DNA of 64,000 bases from an uncultured Pseudomonadota bacterium (GCA_903898785.1 CAIUGU010000142.1:24795-88794), one strand, 5' to 3'; shown: positions 21,332-30,796, counted from the first letter of the stretch. Translations and numbers: made by a program. Notes: a model not told the origin generated them from the sequence alone.

Positions 21332-21484
21332 TTCTCTTTTCGCGGTATCGCGAGTAGGAGTGTACTGCGCCGCTTCGATCCGGTGCGTGAGTGCGGCTAT
21401 TGATGCTCGCGGAATTCCGCTTTGGCTTGAGCTTCCAGGATTCCAGGATTCCAGGGTGCGGGCCGGAACCTGGCCTCTACGAGG

Positions 21485-22429
21485 CTATCTCTCCGAGTTA
21501 GCGCGAATGAACCGCTGGGTCTCCCGGCGGATCTCGTCCTGCTCAACCGCAATGAGCAGGTGTCCGCCTCTTGCGTAACGTTCTAGACGGGCGCCCGGAA
21601 TCCTGGCCGCGGCAAACTCGGCATTGCGATACAGCTGCAGTGAATCATCGGTCGCATGGATGATCAATGCAGGGGCAGTGATCGCGGCGATCCGGTCGTT
21701 CGGCATGGCGGCCGTGTTGTCGAACGTCACGCCGGCCGAGCGGGGTGCGACAGGGTTCATGTCGTCGATCACGTCGTCCATCAAGCGCCGCTGCTCCGGG
21801 GTGAGTTTCGCCATCACTTCGTCGCTCGCACCCATCAAACCCATGAGCTGCCGCCTCATCAGCGTACTGACCCCCCAATACAGCAGGTCGTAGCGGAAGA
21901 TCGTCGTCAGGGCAGAGCCCTTCTGATTGGCAGTCGCCTGTTCGGCATCGGTGGAGGACGCGACTCCGCATGAAAGAAGGGTCAGTGAAGAGACCCTCTC
22001 CGGATAGAGCACCGCGAACAGCAGCGCCGACGGCCCACCGTGGGAGAGGGCTACAACCGCGACCTTCCTGATACCGAGGTGGTCCAGCAAGCGTGCGTAT
22101 GCATGCGCCTGTTCATCGAACGTCGCGCCGTCATGGAATGTCGAGCGCAGGTAGCCAAAGCGGGACGGGGCAATCCAGTGGAAATTGCTGCCCAGGATCG
22201 CCTTCGCGATCAGCTCGCCCTGGTCGAATCCGCCCCCGCTGCCATGGATCACGAGGACGGGGAGCCCGGAACCTCCTTCGAGAAATTCGATGTCGCCGTA
22301 CGGGGAGGGGATGACCTTGCTCTTGCCGCCAATGCGCTCATACGCGTGGCGCAGGTCCCGCAAACAGGCAATCGACCCGACGACCACTGCCAGCAGCAGA
22401 GCGATGATGACCCAGCGGAGGATGGACAT
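21485..22429 (-). CDS. Alpha/beta hydrolase
   Basis: MSILRWVIIALLLAVVVGSIACLRDL...; VLVIHGSGGGFDQGE, VALSHGGPSALLFA nucleophile elbow, C-terminal GGHLL. Confidence 0.88.
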   Translation of the reverse strand: MSILRWVIIALLLAVVVGSIACLRDLRHAYERIGGKSKVIPSPYGDIEFLEGGSGLPVLVIHGSGGGFDQGELIAKAILGSNFHWIAPSRFGYLRSTFHDGATFDEQAHAYARLLDHLGIRKVAVVALSHGGPSALLFAVLYPERVSSLTLLSCGVASSTDAEQATANQKGSALTTIFRYDLLYWGVSTLMRRQLMGLMGASDEVMAKLTPEQRRLMDDVIDDMNPVAPRSAGVTFDNTAAMPNDRIAAITAPALIIHATDDSLQLYRNAEFAAARIPGARLERYARGGHLLIAVEQDEIRRETQRFIRANSER

Positions 22430-22554
22430 CAGAGGTTGAACTCCGGTCGTTGCCCGGCAAGTCGGACGGATGTTCTCCAGGCTCGCCCTATCTGGCTGAT
22501 TGCTGCTAGCTCGCGCCAATCACCGGCGTGCCTTGGCAGGCCGGATCGCGCCTG

Positions 22555-23292
22555 TCACTGCCTCGGCAATACGAACCTGAACCCTCTCTGGTTCAGCACG
22601 ACGCCATCGGTGCGGATCTTCTCGACGACGGGGCCTTCGGTGAGGGTGGCACCTTCCGTGTACTTCCGCATGTTGATGAAGACGAAGCGTTCGGCGGGGT
22701 TTGTCGAGAACACGTGGATGTCGAGATGCATGGGCGGCATGCCGACGGCGCGATCGCCCGTGAGTTCGTTCAACGTGGGGAGATTCTCCTCGCCGCCGGT
22801 CTGGCTGGTAGCGGCAGGAGCACCTGTGCTCAACGGTCGCACAATGGGTGCGCGGTTGGGGACGTTTGCAGCGAGCGCCGGTGCCTCGGGATCGACTGCC
22901 GGAGCCGAGCCTGCGGAAGCAGCTTCATCGGCGAGCGATCTCGCCGGCATCGCCTGCTCGGCGGCAGGATCCGCGGCTGGAGGCGCGGCCGCGACTTGTG
23001 AAGGGGCTACGGAAACCGGCGCAGCGGCAGTGGGTTCCGTAGGGACCGCGGGCAGCGCTTGAGGCGCCGCTGCGGGCGGTGCGACGGCCTGAGTCACCGG
23101 CGCAGGTTCAGGACTGCGCAGCAATACCACAAGCAGCACGATCAGGTTGACGCCGAGCAGTCCTGCAATCGCCCACACCCACCATGGCCGGCCTTCCCGG
23201 CGCCTCGCAATCGGGACTTCTGCAAGCGCCGGCCCTCCGTGCCGCTGCCGTGCATTTTCCGACTTTCTCAATGCGTCGAGGATGAAGCTCAC
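22555..23292 (-). CDS. General secretion pathway protein B (GspB/ExeB-like)
   Basis: MSFILDALRKSENARQRHGGPALAEVP N-terminus, single TM, C-terminal domain HLDIHVFSTNPAERFVFINMRKYTEG. Confidence 0.87.
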   Translation of the reverse strand: MSFILDALRKSENARQRHGGPALAEVPIARRREGRPWWVWAIAGLLGVNLIVLLVVLLRSPEPAPVTQAVAPPAAAPQALPAVPTEPTAAAPVSVAPSQVAAAPPAADPAAEQAMPARSLADEAASAGSAPAVDPEAPALAANVPNRAPIVRPLSTGAPAATSQTGGEENLPTLNELTGDRAVGMPPMHLDIHVFSTNPAERFVFINMRKYTEGATLTEGPVVEKIRTDGVVLNQRGFRFVLPRQ

Positions 23293-23296
23293 GCCG

Positions 23297-24946
23297 CTAT
23301 CCGCCCTTGGCCGGTGCCAGCAGCAACGGGGCTTCCGTGCTGGTCAGCGAATCGAGCAGCACTTGCGTCTGCAAGCCGGCCACGCCGTCCACGTCGAGGC
23401 GATGCTGGTGCTGGAACTCCTCCACCATCGCAGCGAGTTCCTCGTCGTACGTATCGCTGCCGGGTTCGGCTACGGGCTGGCCGAGCGCCGTGTAAAGGCT
23501 TTTACGCAACCAGCGGACACCTTCATCGCGGTTGCCGATCGACAGCGTGCCTGGCTCTCGCGTGTGCGGGCGCCACAGGATCAGGAACTCCCCGAACCAG
23601 TAACGCGACAACGCGGCAATCGTGACGTCATGCGTCGTGTCGCCGATGCGGATCTTCGCGGCTTCATCGTTCAGCGAAATCACGACAACCTGGTGCGCGT
23701 TGCCCTCCGGATCAGTGAGCGTGAGGATCGCCGGGCGATTGAGCTGGCGCAGCTGCGCCCAAGTGCCCTTCTGGAAAACACATTGCAGTTTCTGTGTGAG
23801 GGCCTGATCGCAGGCGCGACCCCGCGTGGCGTCGTACTGGGCGCCCCAGGCGGCGAACAGGCTGGCGAACGCGCCGTTGTTGCTTGTTTCTCCCGTCTCC
23901 GCGGCTGTGGTCTGCGGTACATCCGCGCTCAGGATGCCGGTCAGGTCGCTGAGAGGCGCAGGCGGTGGCGGCTCTGCGGCGACAACAGGCGCTTCCACCA
24001 CGGGGGCTGCGGCAACCACCGGCGGGGGAGGGGCCGGTTCCGTGCGCAGCAGCCGCCAGACTCCGAAAGCGCTCAACGCGAGCACCACTGCGACGGCTGC
24101 ACCCACCGCGAGGCCGCGAGGCAGTTGCGGAGCGGTCTTGCCGTGGACTTCCTCGGCCGCACGCCGCACGAGCCGCGGCGTGATGCGATGCTGGTCTTCG
24201 GTGTAGGCGCCGAGCAAGGCGCGGTCGCAGATGATGTTGATCAGGCGTGGAATGCCGCGGCTGTGCTGGTGCAGTTCCGCGAGCGCCGCCGGCGTGAAGA
24301 TCTCGGAGGTCGACCCGGCCACCTTGAGCCGGTGCTTCACGTAGGCGACGCTCTCGTCACGCGACAGCGGATCGAGGTGATACCGGCCCGTGATGCGCTG
24401 GGCGAGCTGTCGCAGGTCTTCGCGACCAAGCAACTCGCGCAGTTCGGGCTGGCCGATCAGGATGATCTGCAGCAGCTTGTGCGTTGCCGTTTCGAGGTTG
24501 GTCAGCAGCCGCACCTGTTCGAGCGTCTCCGGGCTCAGGTTCTGTGCTTCATCGACGATGACGACGACACGTCGGCCCTTGGCGTGGGCCGCGAGCAGTC
24601 GCGTGTTCAGGATGTCCACCAGCCCCTTCACGCTGTCCTCGTCCTCGTCGCGCACGAAGATGCCGAGTTCCTGGCAGATCGCGAGCAGGAACTCGATCGG
24701 CGTGAGCCGGGGATTCAGGATCACCGCGACGTCGGCATGCCCGGGCAGCCGTTCGAGCAGCGTGCGCACGACGGTGGTCTTGCCCGTGCCCACTTCGCCC
24801 GTCAGCTGGATGAAGCCGCCGGCCTCGTTGATGCCGTAAAGCAGGTGGGCGAGCGCCTCCGCATGCCGCTCGCTCATGAAGAGGTAACGCGGGTCCGGCG
24901 TGATCGAGAAAGGCTTGTCGGATAACCCGAAGAAGCTCGTATACAT
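23297..24946 (-). CDS. ExeA/GspA-like AAA ATPase with C-terminal peptidoglycan-binding domain
   Basis: MYTSFFGLSDKPFSITPDPRYLFMSERHAEALAHLLYGI, TGEVGTGKTTV Walker A, VVIVDEAQNL Walker B, PG-binding-like C-terminus. Confidence 0.92.
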   Translation of the reverse strand: MYTSFFGLSDKPFSITPDPRYLFMSERHAEALAHLLYGINEAGGFIQLTGEVGTGKTTVVRTLLERLPGHADVAVILNPRLTPIEFLLAICQELGIFVRDEDEDSVKGLVDILNTRLLAAHAKGRRVVVIVDEAQNLSPETLEQVRLLTNLETATHKLLQIILIGQPELRELLGREDLRQLAQRITGRYHLDPLSRDESVAYVKHRLKVAGSTSEIFTPAALAELHQHSRGIPRLINIICDRALLGAYTEDQHRITPRLVRRAAEEVHGKTAPQLPRGLAVGAAVAVVLALSAFGVWRLLRTEPAPPPPVVAAAPVVEAPVVAAEPPPPAPLSDLTGILSADVPQTTAAETGETSNNGAFASLFAAWGAQYDATRGRACDQALTQKLQCVFQKGTWAQLRQLNRPAILTLTDPEGNAHQVVVISLNDEAAKIRIGDTTHDVTIAALSRYWFGEFLILWRPHTREPGTLSIGNRDEGVRWLRKSLYTALGQPVAEPGSDTYDEELAAMVEEFQHQHRLDVDGVAGLQTQVLLDSLTSTEAPLLLAPAKGG

Positions 24947-24992
24947 CGCGATGTCTGCAGCGCCTCCTGGCTTGGTGCTGGCGCGAGGCCTG

Positions 24993-25412
24993 CTACTTCA
25001 CCGTGATCGTGATCTTCTGCGACACCACGGCCGGTTGGTGCGGGATGTGCAGGTGGTCGCCCAGGATCAGCTGCAGCGTGTGCTTGCCCGGGGCGAGCGT
25101 CAGCGTCGTTTCAGTCTGGCCCTTGCCGAAGTGCACGTGGTTCGCGTCGGCAGGAATCGGCTTGTCGAGGGGCGGGACGTCGGTGTCGACCAGCAGGTGA
25201 TGGTGACCCGTGTCCGCCAACTGGATGCCTGCGGGAGCAACACCCATTCCCTTCAGCCCGAAGCGCACCGTGACCGGACCGGTGACGGTGGCGTTGTCCG
25301 CGGGCGAAATGATGTACAGCTCGGCCCCCTGGGCCGCTGGCGTGCGCGGAGTCTGGGCGAACACGGCGACGGCGCCGAGCGTCAGGGCGGCAACAACGGC
25401 AAGTCTTTTCAT
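24993..25412 (-). CDS. DUF4399-type secreted protein
   Basis: MKRLAVVAALTLGAVAVFAQTPRTPAAQGAELYIISPADNATVTGPVTVRFGLKGMGVAPAG...HHHLLVDTDVPPLDKPIPADANHVHFGKGQTETTLTLAPGKHTLQLILGDHLHIPH. Confidence 0.8.
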   Translation of the reverse strand: MKRLAVVAALTLGAVAVFAQTPRTPAAQGAELYIISPADNATVTGPVTVRFGLKGMGVAPAGIQLADTGHHHLLVDTDVPPLDKPIPADANHVHFGKGQTETTLTLAPGKHTLQLILGDHLHIPHQPAVVSQKITITVK

Positions 25413-25452
25413 CGGCAGGTTCCTCAAGGGCCGGTCCATGGATTGGACCCTG

Positions 25453-27942
25453 TCACCCATTGTAAGTGCGCAGCCGAGGCGACTGCTCGTCTGTTCTCGG
25501 CCCGGCAGCCTCGGTGCCGAGCTCGCTCGGGTCGAAGTCGTCCACCTGGACGAGTTCCATGACCTTGCGATCGTACTCCCGCAATGTGGCCGCTTCCGTT
25601 TCGCTCAGGATGCCGGCCGCGAGTCCCTGCTGGATCTGTCCCGGCAGGTCGAGCGCGGTGACCTTGCCGGTCTTGACGCCGTCGACCCGCAGGCGCTTCT
25701 CGAGCGGTTCGGCCGTCTGGGCCAGGACGAGCGCCTCGTGCAGCAGGCCGATCGGGTTGCCCGGCTCCACCGTCCGGTAGATCCCCTGCGCCAGCCGGTC
25801 GCGGGTTGCCGTCGGGAGCATGATGGCCTCCACGAGCTTCTGGCTCAGCGAGTCGTCAGGGGCGGAGTACGTGCGGCCGCGCGGGAAGACCACGAAGCGC
25901 ATCAGCGCCGCGAGCGGCCGGTTCGGGAAATTGCGCAGGAAGCTGTGCAGTTGTTCCTGCGCCTTGTAAAGCAGAGTCCTGCACGCCCATTCGACAAACG
26001 GCAGGTCCTCTGCCGGGCGACCCTGGTTCTCGTAGTGCTTGAGCACCATCGACGCGAGGTACATCGCGGACACCACATCGCCCAGCCGCGCCGAGAGGCT
26101 TTCCTTCTTCTTGAGATAACCGCCGAGCGTCAGCATGGCGACGTCCGTGGCGAACGCGAACGACGCACTGAAGCGGTTGATGTGCTGGAAGTACCGCTTG
26201 GTGGCGCCGGTCTCCGGTACGTCCGAGAAGCGCGCCAGCGTCAGCGCCATGATGAGCGAACGCACGGCATTGCTGATCGTGAAGCCGATGTGGCCGAACA
26301 GGGCCTTGTCGAAGTCCCGCACCGACTTCTTCTTGTCCTTGGAGCGGGCGGCTTCCATTTCCTTCAGCACGAAGGGATGGCAGCGAATGGCACCCTGGCC
26401 GAACAGGATCAGGTTGCGCGTGAGGATGTTCGCGCCCTCGACCGTGATCGCGACCGGAATGATCTGGTAACCGCGGCCGAGGTAATTGCGGGGCCCGAGG
26501 CAGATGCCCTTGCCGCCATGCACGTCCATGGCATCGTTAGACACGACTCGCGCGAGTTCGGTGACGTGGTACTTCAGCATCGCGGCCGGGACCGCAGGCC
26601 GTTCGCCGTGGTCGATCGCGGCGATCGTGACGGACCGGGCCGCATCCATGATGTACGTGTTGCCGGCCATGCGCGCGAGGACTTCCTGCACGCCTTCGAA
26701 GTTGCCGACCGGCGTGTTGAACTGCTTGCGGATGCGGGAATACGCGCCCGATGCGAACACGGCGGCCTTCGCGCCGCCCGTCGCATTCGACGGCAGCGAG
26801 ATGCAGCGGCCCACGGAGAGCTGCTCGACGAGCATGCGCCAGCCCTGGCCCGCCATCTTCGGTCCGCCGATGATGCAATCGAGCGGCACGAACACGTCAT
26901 GGCCCTGGATCGGCCCGTTCTGGAACGGATTGTTCACCGGGAAGTGCCGGCGGCCGATGGTGATGCCCGCCGTGTTCCGCGGGATCAGCGCGCACGTGAT
27001 GCCGTAGTCCGTCGTGTCGCTGCCCAGCAGTCTGTCCGGGTCGAACAGCCGGAACGCGAGACCGACCACCGTCGCGATCGGCGCGAGCGTGATGTAGCGC
27101 TTCGAGAAGTTGAGCCTGAGGCCGATGACCTCACGGCCCTCGTGGATTCCCTTGCAGACGACGCCCGTATCGGGGATCGATGCTGCATCCGAACCGGCGC
27201 GCGGGCCGGTGAGCGCGAAGCAGGGGACTTCCTGGCCGCGGGCCAGGCGGGGCAGGTAATGGTTCTTCTGCTCTTCCGTGCCGTAGTGGAGCAGCAACTC
27301 GGCCGGGCCCAACGAATTCGGAACGGCGACCGTGGAGCACGCGGTGCCGCTGCGGCTCGCCACCTTGATCAGCACGCACGAGTGCGCGTACGCCGAGAAC
27401 TCGAGGCCGCCGTACTTCTTCGGGATGATCATCGCGAAGAAGCCCTTCGACTTCAGGTAATCCCAGACGGCAGGCGACAGGTCGCCGCGTTTGTGGGTGG
27501 TATCCCACTCGTCGATCATGCGGCACAGCTCTTCGCATGGCCCGTCGAGGAAGGCCTGTTCCTCCGCCGACAGCTTCGGGGCCGCTGCCGACATCAGCTT
27601 CTTCCAGTTCGGCCCGCCCGTGAACAGCTCCCCGTCCCACCACACGGTGCCCGCTTCGAGCGCTTCGCGCTCCGTTGAGGACATCGACGGCAGCAAGCGG
27701 CGGTACACGAGCAGGAAGGGCTTGGTGATGAACGACAGCCGCAGCCCGTCGATGTTGAGCAGCACCAGCAGGGCGAGCACGACCCAGAGGATCACGAGCC
27801 AGGCCATGCCGGCCGACCCCATCCAGGTGTACGCAAGCAGTGCGATGCCGTAGACGGCCGTCGCCGTCATCAGGCTCGAACGGCGGTAGGCAAGGAGGAG
27901 CGCGCCCCCGATGAAGATCAACAGCCAGATCACGGTGCCCAC
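25453..27942 (-). CDS. fadE: Acyl-CoA dehydrogenase, FadE type
   Basis: 829 aa; N-terminal membrane segments followed by acyl-CoA dehydrogenase domain (MDVHGGKGICLGPRNYLGRGYQIIPVAITVEGANILTRNLILFGQGAIRCHP). Confidence 0.93.
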   Translation of the reverse strand: MGTVIWLLIFIGGALLLAYRRSSLMTATAVYGIALLAYTWMGSAGMAWLVILWVVLALLVLLNIDGLRLSFITKPFLLVYRRLLPSMSSTEREALEAGTVWWDGELFTGGPNWKKLMSAAAPKLSAEEQAFLDGPCEELCRMIDEWDTTHKRGDLSPAVWDYLKSKGFFAMIIPKKYGGLEFSAYAHSCVLIKVASRSGTACSTVAVPNSLGPAELLLHYGTEEQKNHYLPRLARGQEVPCFALTGPRAGSDAASIPDTGVVCKGIHEGREVIGLRLNFSKRYITLAPIATVVGLAFRLFDPDRLLGSDTTDYGITCALIPRNTAGITIGRRHFPVNNPFQNGPIQGHDVFVPLDCIIGGPKMAGQGWRMLVEQLSVGRCISLPSNATGGAKAAVFASGAYSRIRKQFNTPVGNFEGVQEVLARMAGNTYIMDAARSVTIAAIDHGERPAVPAAMLKYHVTELARVVSNDAMDVHGGKGICLGPRNYLGRGYQIIPVAITVEGANILTRNLILFGQGAIRCHPFVLKEMEAARSKDKKKSVRDFDKALFGHIGFTISNAVRSLIMALTLARFSDVPETGATKRYFQHINRFSASFAFATDVAMLTLGGYLKKKESLSARLGDVVSAMYLASMVLKHYENQGRPAEDLPFVEWACRTLLYKAQEQLHSFLRNFPNRPLAALMRFVVFPRGRTYSAPDDSLSQKLVEAIMLPTATRDRLAQGIYRTVEPGNPIGLLHEALVLAQTAEPLEKRLRVDGVKTGKVTALDLPGQIQQGLAAGILSETEAATLREYDRKVMELVQVDDFDPSELGTEAAGPRTDEQSPRLRTYNG

Positions 27943-28033
27943 ACCCTTTCCCCTTTCTCGTCAGGGGCTTCAAGCCCCAAGGGACACTATAAGGCGACTT
28001 CGGATTTCAGGACACTAAGGATGAGCCAAAAGA

Positions 28034-28059
28034 AAAGGGCCGGTGTCGGCCGGCCCTTT
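28034..28059. terminator. Terminator-like hairpin between repeat copy A and fadE
   Basis: AAAGGGCCGG tgtcgg CCGGCCCTTT, 10-bp perfect stem with A/T tails. Confidence 0.7.
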
Positions 28060-28108
28060 ATCCCCAACCCCTAGGGAAGAATCAGGGGGTTGTGTGCAGT
28101 GCATTTTG

Positions 28109-28275
28109 GCAGGTTGATGCAAAAGTCTGTCCGTGCCTTTTGCATCTGGAGACAGCGAAAAGCGTGGTTTTCACTGTCTCCCGAAATCAACGAGTTACGA
28201 CTCGTGGATTTCGCCGAGTCGTCCGTGACTCGGACTAACAGGGTGCTGCAAGGGGGCTTGCATCACCCTGTTAGA
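28109..28275 (+). repeat. Copy A of a ~167-bp multi-hairpin intergenic repeat
   Basis: Five stems: 28116-28125/28137-28146; 28148-28161/28068-type partner at 28168-28181; 28182-28195/28200-28213; 28214-28220/28227-28233; 28236-28252/28257-28273. About 91% identical to 43385-43551 (15 differences by hand count), no indels. Confidence 0.93.
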
Positions 28276-29248
28276 GCAGTTCCTTCACGCCGTCCTTCTC
28301 TTCCAGCAGTTCCTTGTGGGTCGCGTCCATGCGGGCGCGGCTGAAGTCGTTGACGGACAGGCCCTGGACGATCTGGTAGTCGCCGTTCTTGCAGGTGACG
28401 GGGTAGCCGTAGATCACGCCCTTCGGGATGCCGTAGCTGCCGTCCGACGGGACGCCCATCGAGACCCAGTCGCCTTCCGCCGTGCCGAGTACCCAGCTGC
28501 GGATGTGGTCGATGGCGGCCGACGCGGCCGAGGCGGCGGACGAGGCGCCGCGCGCCTTGATGATCGCCGCGCCGCGCTGCTGCACGGTCGGGATGAAAGT
28601 GTCCGCATACCAGGCCTGGTCGACCAGCGACAGCGCAGGCTTGCCGTCGACCGTCGCATGATGCAGGTCGGGATACTGGGTGGCCGAGTGGTTGCCCCAG
28701 ATGATCGCCTTCCTGATCTTGTTGAAGTGCACGCCGGTCTTCTCGGCGAGCTGCGACAACGCACGGTTGTGGTCGAGACGGACCATCGCCGTGAAATTGC
28801 GCTGGTTCAGGTCGGGCGCGTTCTGCTGGGCAATGAGCGAGTTCGTGTTGGCGGGGTTGCCGACGACGAGCACGCGCACATTGCGGTCTGCCACGGCATT
28901 CAGGGCCTTGCCCTGCGCCGAGAAGATCTGCGCGTTGGCCATCAGCAGGTCCTTGCGCTCCATGCCCGGGCCGCGGGGACGGGCACCGACGAGCAGCGCC
29001 ACGTTGCAGTCCTTGAACGCCACCTTGGCATCGTCCGTCGCGACGATCTTGTTCAGGGTGGGGAACGCGCAATCGTTCAGTTCCATGACGACGCCCTGCA
29101 GGGCGCCGAGCGCCGGCGTGATCTCGAGCAGGTGCAGGTTGATCGGCTGGTCGGGGCCCAGCATCGCACCGGAGGCGACGCGGAAGGCGAGGGCGTAACC
29201 GATCTGGCCGGCAGCACCGGTGATGGCGACGTTCACGGGGCTCTTCAT
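28271..29248 (-). CDS. mdh: Malate dehydrogenase
   Basis: [63 protein letters not shown]...; alternative upstream Met at 29260. Confidence 0.95.
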   Translation of the reverse strand: MKSPVNVAITGAAGQIGYALAFRVASGAMLGPDQPINLHLLEITPALGALQGVVMELNDCAFPTLNKIVATDDAKVAFKDCNVALLVGARPRGPGMERKDLLMANAQIFSAQGKALNAVADRNVRVLVVGNPANTNSLIAQQNAPDLNQRNFTAMVRLDHNRALSQLAEKTGVHFNKIRKAIIWGNHSATQYPDLHHATVDGKPALSLVDQAWYADTFIPTVQQRGAAIIKARGASSAASAASAAIDHIRSWVLGTAEGDWVSMGVPSDGSYGIPKGVIYGYPVTCKNGDYQIVQGLSVNDFSRARMDATHKELLEEKDGVKELL

Positions 29249-29561
29249 GGGACTGTTCACTCCTTGGGAACGGACGATTCGAGGCTTCGAGGGGCGCGAA
29301 TTCTAGCAAAGCGCGTGCCCCAGCAGGGCGACCGGGACGCACAGGCTGTGCCTCATCTCTCATGATTTTCCTCAGGAAATGCCGAACCCCGCCGATGCCG
29401 GACCGGTGTCCACCCCGGGTTGAGGCGCGTCCCGGACCGGCCATCCGGTCGGTAGAAATGGGACATACTGCAATCAAAACAACAACTTCGGGTGCTAGTG
29501 TGCGCACCCTGGTTGCCTGGCCGGTGCCACGGTTCGACATACATACGGAGTCTCAAGCGTC

Positions 29562-30245
29562 ATGCACAAAGCAGTCATTGCAAGTCTGGTAGTCGGCGCG
29601 GCCGCCCTGGGGTCGTTCGAATCCGCCCATGCCGAGACGGCCTTAGGCCTCAGGGCGGGAACGCTCGGGGTCGGCGCGGAGCTGGCCATCGGGATGACCG
29701 AGAAGCTCAACCTGCGGCTCGGGTATTCCTTCTTCGACTACAGCACGACGCTCGAAGATACGGATGTGACCTACGATGCCGAGCTGCAGCTGCGCAATCC
29801 GTCAGCCGTGCTCGCGTGGCACCCTTTCAGCGGCGGGTTCCACTTTTCTCTCGGCGCAGTCGGCGCCAGCACCAAGGTCGTGGGCACGGGTGTCCCGAAC
29901 GGCACCCAGTACGTGATCAACGGCAACTCCTACAATGCGTCGCAGATCGGCAAGGTGGATGCGACCATCGAAGCCAGCAACAGCGTGGCACCCTACGTGG
30001 GCTTCGGCTGGGGCAATCCGGTCGGCGCGCAAGGACGCTGGACGGTGTTGCTCGACGTCGGCGCGGTCTACTATGGCAGCAAGCCCGACGTGGTCGCCGT
30101 CGCGACCTGTGGTGCCACGCTGCCGTCCCAGTTGTGCACCCGGTTGCAGACCGACATCGCGGCGGAACGCCAGCAGCTCATCGACGAAGTCGATACGCTG
30201 ACGTGGTATCCCGTGCTCAACCTCGGGCTCGCATTCAAGTTCTAG
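29562..30245 (+). CDS. Outer-membrane beta-barrel protein (OmpW-like size), hypothetical
   Basis: 227 aa with signal peptide; GLRAGTLGVGAELAIGMTEKLNLRLGYSFFDY ... PVLNLGLAFKF terminal Phe. Confidence 0.75.
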   Translation: MHKAVIASLVVGAAALGSFESAHAETALGLRAGTLGVGAELAIGMTEKLNLRLGYSFFDYSTTLEDTDVTYDAELQLRNPSAVLAWHPFSGGFHFSLGAVGASTKVVGTGVPNGTQYVINGNSYNASQIGKVDATIEASNSVAPYVGFGWGNPVGAQGRWTVLLDVGAVYYGSKPDVVAVATCGATLPSQLCTRLQTDIAAERQQLIDEVDTLTWYPVLNLGLAFKF

Positions 30246-30263
30246 TCAGCAAGGTCAAAGGCC

Positions 30264-30569
30264 ATGTACCGGATCGTGTGGCAATTCGAAGTCAAACCCG
30301 AGCGCGCAGCCGAGTTCGTCGATATCTACGGGCCGGTCGGCAAGTGGGCGACTTTCTTCCGCAAGAGTCCCGACTATGCCGGTACCGAGCTGTACCGCGG
30401 CACCACGAACGCGCTGCATTTCGTCACGCTCGATTCGTGGCGCTCGCGGGTCGCCTACGAACAGTTCCGCAAGGCCAACGCCGACGAGTACGCCGCGCTC
30501 GATGACTGGTGCGAACAGCTCATCGATCGCGAGCGGACGCTGGGCGTGACGGATGATGGGAGAGACTGA
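30264..30569 (+). CDS. Dimeric alpha/beta barrel (antibiotic biosynthesis monooxygenase-like) protein
   Basis: 101 aa MYRIVWQFEVKPERAAEFVDIYGPVGKWATFFRKSPDYAGTELYRG... Confidence 0.65.
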   Translation: MYRIVWQFEVKPERAAEFVDIYGPVGKWATFFRKSPDYAGTELYRGTTNALHFVTLDSWRSRVAYEQFRKANADEYAALDDWCEQLIDRERTLGVTDDGRD

Positions 30570-30577
30570 AAAAAATT

Positions 30578-30785
30578 CGACCGGCGGGCTTTGCCCGCAA
30601 GTGGGCCGCTGGCGGGAGGGCCTCCGGCAAGGGGGCCTACCGGCAAGTCAGAACGGAAACGGTACAGGCATTCTTCCCTTCAGCCGCGGATCTGAATCTC
30701 CTGCTCGGCCTCTGACCTGCCGGTAGGCCCCCTTGCCGACAGGCCTACTTGCCAGCGGCCCACTTGCGGACGAAGTCCGCCGGCC
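30578..30785. repeat. Head-to-head REP/BIME-like inverted repeat
   Basis: Arms 30578-30652 and 30711-30785. The inner 27 nt (30626-30652 vs 30711-30737) match at 26/27 as reverse complements; the outer arm has CGGGCtttGCCCG vs CGGACttcGTCCG. Confidence 0.88.
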
Positions 30786-30796
30786 GCTTCCGCGAC

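Noticed and set aside
25210-27678. 822-aa plus-strand ORF
   Set aside because: Antisense to fadE; composition typical of a GC-driven spurious frame.
28116-28146. CRISPR-like interpretation of the palindromic arrays
   Set aside because: The hairpins differ in sequence from one another, with no regular spacers and no cas genes in the window.
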